Source: Patiria pectinifera (taxonomy: Eukaryota; Echinodermata; Asteroidea; Valvatida; Asterinidae). Taken from it: DNA of 64,000 bases. Positions 13,061-22,688 of this stretch are shown here, piece by piece. Position 1 is the stretch's first letter; each line of letters begins with the position of its first letter. Below the pieces are notes generated by a model. It ran no database searches. It saw only the letters and a program-made list of their open reading frames with translations, and was not told where the DNA came from. The stretch covers positions 13,535,501 to 13,599,500 of the forward strand of contig CM057146.1 in the NCBI GenBank assembly GCA_029964075.1. The letters are read 5' to 3'. The translations under genes and the position numbers were made by a program.

Positions 13061-16000
13061 ATGGGACTTACTGCACAAAAACGAAACTGGGGGCATCATG
13101 TACATACGTCTGAGGCTCACTCCAAAAGTTTCAAGTCTGAAGCCTTGCCGATTTGTCAGCTTGTTGGCCTATTCATCCGCTATGCAACAAGCTATAGTTT
13201 GTCAAAATCCATCCATGTTAAGGTACCTTTAGACCGCGACATATGAGAGCCATGTCGGCTGGCGCTGACAGCCCTTGCTATGGGACTTACTGCACGAAAA
13301 CGAAACTGGGGGCATCATGTACCTACTTCTGAAGCTCACTCCAAAAGTTTCAAGTCTGAAGCCTTGCCGATTTGTCAGCTTGTTGGCCTATTCATCCGCT
13401 ATGCAACAAGCTATAGTTTGTCAAAATCCATCCATGTTAAGGTACCTTTAGACCGCGACATATGAGAGCCATGTCGGCTGGCGCTGACAGCCCTTGCTAT
13501 GGGACTTACTGCACAAAAACGAAACTGGGGGCATCATGTACGTACGTCTAGGGCTCACTCCAAAAGTTTCAAGTCTCAAGCCTTGCCGATTTGTCAGCTT
13601 GTTGGCCTATTCATTCGCTATGCAACAAGCTATAGTTTGTCAAAATCCATCTATGTTTAGGTACCTTTAGACCGCGACATATGAGAGCCATGTCGGCTGG
13701 CGCTGACAGCCCTTGCTATGGGACTTACTCCACAAAAACGAAACTGGGGGCATCACGTACCTACGTCTGGAGCTCACTCCAAAAGTTTCAAGTCTGAAGC
13801 CTTGCCGATTTGTCAGCTTGTTGGCCTATTCATCCGCTATGCAACAAGCTATAGTTTGTCAAAATCCATCCATGTTAAGGTACCTTTAGACCGCGACATA
13901 TGAGAGCCATGTCGGCTGGCGCTGACAGCCCTTGCTATGGGACTTACTGCACAAAAACGAAACTGGGGGCATCATGTACCTACGTCTGAGGCTCACTCCA
14001 AAAGTTTCAAGTCTGAAGCCTTGCCGATTTGTCAGCTTGTTGGCCTATTCATCCGCTATGCAACAAGCTATAGTTTGTCAAAATCCATCCATGTTAAGGT
14101 ACCTTTAGACCGCGACATATGAGAGCCATGTCGGCTGGCGCTGACAGCCCTTGCTATGGGACTTACTGCACAAAAACGAAGCTGGGGGCATCATGTAAGT
14201 ACGTCTAGAGCTCACTCCAAAAGTTTCAAGTCTGAAGCCTTGCCGATTTGTCAGCTTGTTGGCCTATTCATCCGCTATCCAACAAGCTATAGTTTGTCAA
14301 AATCCATCCATGTTAAGGTACCTTTAGACCGCGACATATGAGAGCCATGTCGGCTGGCGCTGACAGCCCTTGCTATGGGACTTACTGCACAAAAACGAAA
14401 CTGGGGGCATCATGTACCTACTTCTGAAGCTCACTCCAAAAGTTTCGAGTCTGAAGCCTTGCCGATTTGTCAGCTTGTTGGCCTATTCATCCGCTATGCA
14501 ACAAGCTATAGTTTGTCAAAATCCATCCATGTTAAGGTACCTTTAGACCGCGACATATGAGAGCCATGTCGGCTGTCGCTGACAGCCCTAGCTATGGGAC
14601 TTACTGCACGAAAACGAAACTGTGGGCATCATGTACCTACTTCTGAAGCTCACTCCAAAAGTTTCGAGTCTGAAGCCTTGCCGATTTGTCAGCTTGTTGG
14701 CCTATTCATCCGCTATGCAACAAGCTATAGTTTGTCAAAATCCATCCATGTTAAGGTACCTTTAGACCGCGACATATGAGAGCCATGTCGGCTGGCGCTG
14801 ACAGCCCTTGCTATGGGACTTACTGCACAAAAACGAAACTGGGGGCATCATGTACATACGTCTGAGGCTCACTCCAAAAGTTTCAAGTCTGAAGCCTTGC
14901 CGATTTGTCAGCTTGTTGGCCTATTCATCCGCTATGCAACAAGCTATAGTTTGTCAAAATCCATCCATGTTAAGGTACCTTTAGACCGCGACATATGAGA
15001 GCCATGTCGGCTGGCGCTGACAGCCCTTGCTATGGGACTTACTGCACGAAAACGAAACTGGGGGCATCATGTACCTACTTCTGAAGCTCACTCCAAAAGT
15101 TTCAAGTCTGAAGCCTTGCCGATTTGTCAGCTTGTTGGCCTATTCATCCGCTATGCAACAAGCTATAGTTTATCAAAATCCATCCATGTTAAGGTACCTT
15201 TAGACCGCCTTTATATGAGAGCCATGTCGGCTGGCGCTGACAGCCCTTGCTATGGGACTTACTGCACAAAAACGAAACTGGGGGCATCATGTACGTACGT
15301 CTAGGGCTCACTCCAAAAGTTTCAAGTCTGAAGCCTTGCCGATTTGTCAGCTTTTTAACCTATTCATCCGCTATGCAACAAGCTATAGTTTGTCAAAATC
15401 CATCTATGTTTAGGTACCTTTAGACCGCGACATATGAGAGCCATGTCGGCTGGCGCTGACAGCCCTTGCTATGGGACTTACTGCACAAAAACGAAACTGG
15501 GGGCATCATGTACCTACGTCTGGAGCTCACTCCAAAAGTTTCAAGTCTGAAGCCTTGCCGATTTGTCAGCTTGTTGGCCTATTCATCCGCTATGCAACAA
15601 GCTATAGTTTGTCAAAATCCATCCATGTTAAGGTACCTTTAGACCGCGACATATGAGAGCCATGTCGGCTGGCGCTGACAGCCCTTGCTATGGGACTTAC
15701 TGCACAAACACGAAACTGGGGGCATCATGTACCTACGTCTGAGGCTCACTCCAAAAGTTTCAAGTCTGAAGCCTTGCCGATTTGTCAGCTTGTTGGCCTA
15801 TTCATCCGCTATGCAACAAGCTATAGTTTGTCAAAATCCATCCATGTTAAGGTACCTTTAGACCGCGACATATGAGAGCCATGTCGGCTGGCGCTGACAG
15901 CCCTTGCTATGGGACTTACTGCACAAAAACGAAGCTGGGGGCATCATGTAAGTACGTCTAGCGCTCACTCCAAAAGTTTCAAGTCTGAAGCCTTGCCGAT

Positions 16001-17878
16001 TTGTCAGCTTGTTGGCCTATTTATCCGCTATCCAACAAGCTATAGTTTGTCAAAATCCATCCATGTTAAGGTACCTTTAGACCGCGACATATGAGAGCCA
16101 TGTCGGCTGGCGCTGACAGCTCTTGTTATGGGACTTACTGCACAAAAACGAAACTGGGGGCATCATGTACCTACTTCTGAAGCTCACTCCAAAAGTTTCG
16201 AGTCTGAAGCCTTGCCGATTTGTCAGCTTGTTGGCCTATTCATCCGCTATGCAACAAGCTATAGTTTGTCAAAATCCATCCATGTTAAGGTACCTTTAGA
16301 CCGCGACATATGAGAGCCATGTCGGCTGGCGCTGACAGCCCTTGCTATGGGACTTACTGCACGAAAACGAAACTGGGGGCATCATGTACCTACTTCTGAA
16401 GCTCACTCCAAAAGTTTCAAGTCTGAAGCCTTGCCGATTTGTCAGCTTGTTGGCCTATTCATCCGCTATGCAACAAGCTATAGTTTGTCAAAATCCATCC
16501 ATGTTAAGGTACCTTTAGACCGCGACATATGAGAGCCATGTCGGCTGGCGCTGACAGCCCTTGCTATGGGACTTACTGCACAAAAACGAAACTGGGGGCA
16601 TCATGTACCTACGTCTGGGGCTCACTCCAAAAGTTTCAAGTCTGAAGCCTTGCCGATTTGTCAGCTTGTTGGCCTATTCATCCGCTATGCAACAAGCTAT
16701 AGTTTGTCAAAATCCATCCATGTTAAGGTACCTTTAGACCGCGACATATGAGAGCCATGTCGGCTGGCGCTGACAGCCCTTGCTATGGGACTTACTGCAC
16801 AAAACGAAACTGGTGGCATCATGTACATACGTCTGGGGCTCACTCCAAAAGTTTCAAGTCTGAAGCCTTGCCGATTTGTCAGCTTGTTGGCCTATTCATC
16901 CGCTATGCAACAAGCTATAGTTTGTCAAAATCCATCCATGTTAAGGTACCTTTAGACCGCGACATATGAGAGCCATGTCGGCTGTCGCTGACAGCCCTAG
17001 CTATGGGACTTACTGCACGAAAACGAAACTGTGGGCATCATGTACCTACTTCTGAAGCTCACTCCAAAAGTTTCGAGTCTGAAGCCTTGCCGATTTGTCA
17101 GCTTGTTGGCCTATTCATCCGCTATGCAACAAGCTATAGTTTGTCAAAATCCATCCATGTTAAGGTACCTTTAGACCGCGACACATGAGAGCCATGTCGG
17201 CTGGCGCTGACAGCCCTTGCTATGGGACTTACTGCACAAAAACGAAACATGGTGGAATCATGTACATACGTCTGGGGCTCACTCCAAAAGTTTCGAGTCT
17301 AAAGCCTTGCCGATTTGTCAGCTTGTTGGCCTATTCATCCGCTATGCAACAAGCTATAGTTTATCAAAATCCATCCATGTTAAGGTACCTTTAGACCGCG
17401 ACATATGAGAGCCATGTCGGCTGGCGCTGACAGCCCTTGCTATGGGACTTACTGCACAAAACGAAACTGGTGGCATCATGTACATACGTCTGGGGCTCAC
17501 TCCAAAAGTTTCAAGTCTGAAGCCTTGCCGATTTGTCAGCTTGTTGGCCTATTCATCCGCTATGCAACAAGCTATAGTTTGTCAAAATCCATCTATGTTA
17601 AGGTACCTTTAGACCGCGACATATGAGAGCCATGTCGGCTGGCGCTGACAGCCCTTGCTATGGGACTTACTGCACAAAAACGAAGCTGGGGGCATCATGT
17701 AAGTACGTCTAGAGCTCACTCCAAAAGTTTCAAGTCTGAAGACTTGCCGATTTTTCAGCTTGTTGGCCTATTCATCCGCTATCCATCAAGCTATAGTTTG
17801 TCAAAATCCATCCATGTTAAGGTACCTTTAGACCGCGTCATATGAGAGCCATGTCGGCTGGCGCTGACAGCCCTTGCT
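13061..17878. repeat. Higher-order repeat of 8 satellite units (~1753 bp)
   Basis: Diagnostic variants recur eight units apart. The form with tctagggctc, tctcaagcc and ctatgtttagg begins near 13495 and again near 15250. The form with gaagctggggg and gtaagtacgtctag occurs near 14179, 15932 and 17686, spacings of 1753 and 1754 bp. Between these the order of unit types is kept: acatacgtctgag, then gcacgaaaac with cttctgaag, then the tctaggg type, tctggag, tctgagg, the taagtacg type and cttctgaag with tttcgag. The second cycle departs from the first after about 16340, so the block is a partly homogenised higher-order repeat. Confidence 0.75.
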
Positions 17879-18270
17879 ATGGGACTTACTGCACAAAAAC
17901 GAAACTGGGGGCATCATGTACCTACGTCTGAGGCTCACTCCAAAAGTTTCAAGTCTGAAGCCTCGACGATTTGTCAGCTTGTTGGCCTAATCATCTGCTT
18001 TCCAACAAGCTATAGTTTGTCCAAATCATGTTTGTCCAAATCCTATAGTTTGTCCTTAATCATGTTACGGCTGGAGCTCACTCCAAAAGTTTCAAGTCTG
18101 AAGCCTTGCCGATTTGTCAGCTTGTTGGCCTATTTATCCGCTTTCCAACAAGCTATAGTTTGTTCAAATTCATCCATGTTAAGGTACCTTTAGACCGCGA
18201 TACATGAGAGCCATGTCGGCTGGCGCTGACAGGCCTCGCTATGGGACTTACTGCAAAAAAACGAAACTGA

Positions 18271-19345
18271 CCACTGCTGACTCCAAACTTATAAGAGAAT
18301 GTAGCCACGCTAACTAGCTCCACATCCGTGTCAAAATAGTTGGATGATTAAGTTTTTGATGAATAGGGCACATAGTAAGTCACGTCATAGCTGATTGAGC
18401 GCCAAAGTTAGGCAGTCAAATGGAAAACCGCAAAGAAATAAACTTGGCCAAAAACATAGTTACGTCAATAAGTTTCCCATTCATATTTGGGCTGACGACT
18501 CCAAACTTGTGGGAGAATGTAGCCACTCTTACTAGCTCCATATTCAAATTTCAAAATATTCTGAGATTTCTGAAGAAGGGCACTAAATGTCGAGATATAG
18601 CAAGTCATGTCATAGCTGATGGAGCGCCAACTAATAGGCAGTCAAAATGCAAAATCGCACAGAAATAACCTCAGCCAAAACATAGTTGCATATCCCTAAT
18701 TTTCTCCAGTTATATTTGGTCAGCCAACTCCATACTTGTGGGAGAATGTAGCCACATTACCTAGCTCCACATCCATGTCAAAATATTTCGAGATTTCTGA
18801 TGACAACGCCACTGCCATATTCATGTCATAGCTGGCAGAGGGCCAACAGAGTGATCGGCAGGCAAAGGGAGAATATTGCACAGAAATATAGTCGGCCGAA
18901 ACATCGATACGTATCTCTAATTGTCTACAGGTATCTGCCGAATTCAAACGTGTTGTATAATGTAGTCACACTAGCAAGGTCCCTATCCATGTCAAAATAT
19001 TCCAGAATTACTGATGGCAAGGGCACTAAAAAATGAGATATTGCTAGTCACATCTTAGCTGGCAGAGCACCAACTGATAGGCAGTCAAATGGAATATATT
19101 GTACATATAACCTTGGCCAAAACATGGATGCGCATGTCAAATTATCTTCAACTTTGTATTTGATCTGCGGACTTTAAATTTGTTGGGAACTGTAGCCACA
19201 ATATCCAGCTCCCTATCCATGTCAAAAATCCGAGAATTTCTTTCTAAAAAGGGACTCATACTCGAGATTTAGCATAAGTCATATCATAGCTGGCCCAGGG
19301 TTCGCTGACAGGCAGTCAAATAGTGCACAGAATTAGTCTCAAACT
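18271..19345. repeat. Diverged tandem array, ~223-bp units, 5 copies
   Basis: Five weakly similar units directly abut the satellite. The marker gtagccac (one copy gtagtcac) lies at 18301, 18519, 18748, 18962 and 19192, spacings of 218, 229, 214 and 230 bp. Each copy also carries a catgtcaaaat block, a cat-agctg block and a ggcagtcaaat block in the same order. Period and some landmarks (actccaaa, gaa-gtagcc, catgtc-gctg) resemble the satellite, so these may be old relatives left at the array edge. Short frames inside (18420-18668, 18720-18947, 18800-19036) are not supported as genes. Confidence 0.75.
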
Positions 19346-19447
19346 AAACGCATATGGATATGTCAAATTATCTCAACAAAAGCAAATCATCCAATTGCCT
19401 TTATTGTCGTATGGCTTAGAATATACATTGAGGTAAGAGCCGTTATA

Positions 19448-20113
19448 CAGGGTGAGTCAGAAAAAGCGGAACCCAAATCTCATAAAATATATTTCATATT
19501 TAAAAGAATATTTAGCACCGACAACAATAATGACTGAAAAGCCAATTTCATAAGCTACTTTTTTGTTTTAAAAAATATACATATTGCTCAATCCGTTCAA
19601 AGAACATCACCATTTAAACACAATGACCCTAAAACCCGTCTCGTCCAAAAAAGCCATTCATTGTGTGTGTTTGACTGTTTGGAACAACAAAGAAAATGAC
19701 ACAGAATACATATATCAACAACTATTACCAACTGTAGCATATCTTTATTAACAAACCTGGCAAACAGTTTAATTAATAAAATGTACTTTTTTTAAAGGAC
19801 GGGCCTTCGAAGGGGTTCTGTTGAATATGTTTTATCGTTTGTACTGAGATTTAATCGTTGGTGATGTTTGAAGAAAGATGCGACGACGATTCTTGAAATC
19901 TCATTGGGGGGGGGGGCGAGACAGGTTTTAGGGTTATTGTGTGTAAATGATGATATTTTCTAAACGGATTGACTAATTTCAGTAATTTTTTTTCATCAAA
20001 CAGTACCTTGTGAAATTGGCTTTCCATTCATTATTATTTTGGGTGCTGCATATTTGTTTAAATATGAAATATAATGTTTTGGGGTTTGGTTCCGCATTTT
20101 TTTACTCACCCTG
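19448..20113. mobile_element. Foldback MITE, mariner/Tc1-like ends, copy 1
   Basis: The element starts CAGGGTGAGTCAGAAAAAG and ends with the reverse complement form ACTCACCCTG, with TA on both sides (19446-19447 and 20114-20115), the target duplication typical of Tc1/mariner elements. The two arms remain complementary for about 200 bp each (for example gccaatttcataagctac against gtgaaattggc). The middle has a run of G (near 19908). There is no transposase frame, so it is a non-autonomous copy. Related copies lie at 36578-37085 and 59938-60568. Confidence 0.85.
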
Positions 20114-20164
20114 TAACATTATTAAAAACAATAATTCAATAACATAAGAAGTGCAAACACTTAC

Positions 20165-20293
20165 CAGACTCAGCAGTGTTGAAGAATTCCTTGAGTAGCT
20201 GCGACGTTGAACCACATCAGCTTTATCAGCCTGCCATGCATGATAGCGTCCGAGGGTTACAGGAAAATTGATGAACGGATGCCCGTGAAAACC
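20165..20293 (-). CDS. Lone coding exon, 43 codons, unknown protein
   Basis: On the minus strand a 129-bp exon is open from end to end in one frame (exactly 43 codons, phase 0 at both ends). It is bounded upstream by a pyrimidine-rich acceptor ending in TAG and downstream by a perfect GTAAGT donor (20164-20159). The peptide starts GFHGHPFINFPVTLGRYHAW and continues with ADKADVVQRRSYSRN and TLLSL. It has no stop or low-complexity run and mixed composition, as expected of a real exon. I do not recognise the family. Partner exons would lie above 20295 and below 20159; none was found, the nearest sequence on both sides being transposon-derived. It could also be a stray exon carried by an element. 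Moderate confidence that it is, or was, coding. Confidence 0.5.
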
Positions 20294-20295
20294 CT

Positions 20296-20763
20296 ATAGC
20301 TAGCAAAGACAAAACGATCAAACGGTCTTTTTAAAAGGTGCTGATTAAACAATTTTTAACAATGTTCATTGCTTCCTTATTCAAGGCCACTATCCTATAT
20401 CACTTTTCCAATAAAGGGCCATACAGAAGGTTAACACCTTGAGGCCATTTCTTTTTACAATTAGCATGTTGTTTACAAGGAAGAAAGTGAGCATTATCAT
20501 GTCTAAAAAAACATCGGAAAGTCGAAAGACGCCAGTATACAAATATAACAATTAACATGTTTAATTTGAGGATGGACAGTCGATATTAGCTCCAACAAGT
20601 CTTGGAAGTTGATAAAATAGTTCCTAAGGCGAAATTAAAGGGGCAAGGCGTCCTGAAAACCACGAAATGTGCATGTTTCTGGTTCTGGTTGAGTCAGTAA
20701 AATTCACCCAGGAATATCACACTAACTTCTGACCTTATGTGTAGATGACCTTAGTAAATAGCC
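20296..20763. other. No gene seen; possible LINE 3' flank
   Basis: AT-rich sequence between the lone exon and the LINE stop codon. The part just below 20764 would be the LINE 3' untranslated region if the LINE copy extends that far. No repeat or RNA gene was recognised here. Confidence 0.5.
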
Positions 20764-21610
20764 TTACATGTAATTGTCCATGTAGTGCTTGGATGCCCTA
20801 TCCTTGAATGCAAGTAGTGTTCTAGAGTTGACGACGTTTGCTGGCAACTTCTTCCATCCTGTAATTGTTCTTGGGAAGAAAGAGTTCCAGTAGGCTTCCT
20901 TGGTTGCATGTCGTTTGTAGAATGTTTGTTGGTGCCCCCTGGTATTTCTTGTGTTTCAGTTGAGGTGATCTGCTCGTGAGATGTAAACCAGCTCATGATT
21001 GATTTTGTAGAGCACTGATAGCCTTTGTATCTTCCTTTGCTCTTCCATGTCTCCCCACTTGATGTGCTCCAGATTTCCAGTGAATGTTCCCTCTTCCTAT
21101 ACTGTAATTTTTTTGTGCAAAATCTTGCTGCATGTCTTTGGACTCTGTCCAGTGTTGCGGTATATTCCACTCAGTGTGTGTCCCACACAGTCAATGCATA
21201 CTCCAAAGATAGGGTATGCCATGGATTTCACTTCTTCTGGGCAGCTCCACATATTCCGCCTGATGACTCCGAGAAATTTCTGGGTTTGGGCTGCAGCAAG
21301 CTGTGTTCGATGCGAGTTGCTCCCCACAAAAGGTGTAGGATCTTTTTGGAGGATTCCGGTAAGCAAATGTGATAGTGCAGCACTTCGATGGATTAAAGTT
21401 CATGAGCCATTCATTCTGTCATGATTCGAGCAACTTGAAATTGTTTTGTAGAGTTGAGGTGTCCTTGTCAGGTGATATTTGTTGGTAAACAAGGCAATCG
21501 TCAGCGAATAGTCTCACTTGTGAAGTCAACTTGCTCGGCAGGTAAAGTCAGCAGTAGTGGTCTGAGCACAGCTCCTTGCGGAACTCCTGATGTGGCAGAA
21601 GTCCGAGAGT
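20764..21610 (-). pseudogene. LINE reverse transcriptase fragment (CR1/L2/Jockey-like)
   Basis: The minus strand encodes, in shifted frames, the C-terminal half of a non-LTR retrotransposon reverse transcriptase. In order from 21600 downward: SGVPQGAVLRPLLL (the SGVPQGSVLGP block), LFADDCLVYQ (the catalytic FADD box), NEWLMNFNPSKC, QKFLGVI (the KYLGV block), EYTATLDRVQRHAARFC (the LERVQRRAARF block), then PRTITGWKKLPANVVNSRT and a natural stop at 20764-20766. There are at least three frame changes and one in-frame TGA just before QNEWLM, so the copy is dead. The 5' half with the endonuclease is missing, as in a typical 5'-truncated insertion. The clade assignment rests on motif style only. 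Open frames on the plus strand here (21025-21424) are antisense shadows. Confidence 0.85.
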
Positions 21611-21785
21611 CCATTGAGGTTTAATTAGAATATCACGCACCAAAGGTTTTATGGTGGCAGCGAGTACGTGGGGGTGTCCAATCTTCAAAACCGTCACTCT
21701 TAAGTGACACACCCCGTGCGTTTCGGAGGGGGCACCACCTAAAGACCCCCCAAAATTGACTTTTAATTAGAATATCGCGCACAAG
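21611..21785. repeat. Short insert between 20-bp direct repeats
   Basis: The sequence tttaattagaatatcrcgca occurs at about 21619 and again at about 21762, bracketing roughly 120 bp that has an inverted relative at 25683-25808. This looks like a small inserted element with a long target duplication, next to the LINE remnant. The family is unknown. Confidence 0.45.
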
Positions 21786-22688
21786 CACGGTTCCAAAGCG
21801 AAAAGATGGTTTTCGAATAATTTATCAATGACCAATAACTTAAGGATGAGAAATCCCGTGTGCATCCATGTTTAAGAATGGCCTAATTAGCACTAATTAT
21901 TTACTGTTAATTAAATTTTTGAGCACAAGAGCGAAACCTTCACTATAAGCTAAAGATAACAGAGTGTTACACAGTTTTGGAATAACAATGCATTATTTGT
22001 GAATTATTCATTCTTTTTCAAAAACTTCTAAATCCCCAGAAACACTCCTACTTCCTGATCTCACGGTATTGTAGAGGTTCCGATTTATGCATAATGTATA
22101 GGCCTCTTTAGTATTTTTTTGCATCAATCATTTAATTCATAAACAAATAATTATACATAAAGGTTTCCCCCTTCCTCCACTTAAAAGTACACATTCATAA
22201 CAGTCCCATGGTCTATTTCGATCAAAATCAAAGAATGTCTTGAATCAAGACTCACTCTAGGCCCTATATGGACCATTATACACATGAATGTATTGATCTG
22301 ATAATATATGAAATATTGCGGGGGGGGGTTTACTTTCTTTTTTAAGAAACTGTGCGCCTTTGGTTGGAAAAGTTTAACACTCAATGGACAGCTGTGAAAA
22401 TGTGTTACTTTAATTCAACATGTGTATGACTTCCGATAGCTGGGATCTATGTTTTCCGGATAAATGGAAAAACATGCCCGTTTAGAACAGCGCTTCTTTG
22501 TTGTGTCCAATTCAATAGCAGTTTTTAAAGGGAAAAATCATCGATCCCGGCCATTTTGTATCATCCTTTTTTATGCCGAAAAGGACTCCAATCAAACTGG
22601 GGAGAAAATCCAAATGGCCGTTAGGATCCCCGGCATACTAAAGTGTTCGCCATATCATACATTCTAAATCTTTTGCTTGCTTTCAGGC
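21786..22688. other. No gene seen; AT-rich spacer
   Basis: AT-rich sequence with an 11-G run (22319-22329). Frames at 22181-22384 and 22464-22667 have no family features. Nothing else was recognised. Confidence 0.5.

Larger units (their letters stand above)
1..18270. repeat. Satellite array, 218/219-bp units, ~83 copies
   Basis: Head-to-tail units of 218 or 219 bp fill this stretch without interruption; the window opens inside a unit, so the array runs on to the left. Most copies differ at only a few sites. The 218/219 difference is mostly a run of four versus five G after gaaact. Rarer forms include a 6-bp deletion (near 5048), a cttt insertion replacing cga (near 15208) and ggggccatc forms (near 8718 and 10902). 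Each unit has one GGTACC and one CATATG (rarely CACATG). The last units (17990-18270) are rearranged and more diverged, as expected at an array edge. Short frames of 61 or 73 codons are open in nearly every copy but are a by-product of the repeat; I see no coding case. Satellite identity is certain; a centromeric or other role cannot be judged from the sequence. Confidence 0.98.

Noticed and set aside
171-18193. Dozens of open frames of 61-104 codons in the satellite
   Set aside because: They are the same frame repeated in each unit, opened or closed by the G-tract length, with no domain, splice or start signals of their own.
1-18270. CRISPR-like regular repeats
   Set aside because: Units are contiguous and homologous along their whole length; there are no unique spacers, and the genome is animal.
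21025-21424. Plus-strand frames of 115 and 125 codons
   Set aside because: Antisense to the LINE reverse-transcriptase remnant, which explains the open frames better.
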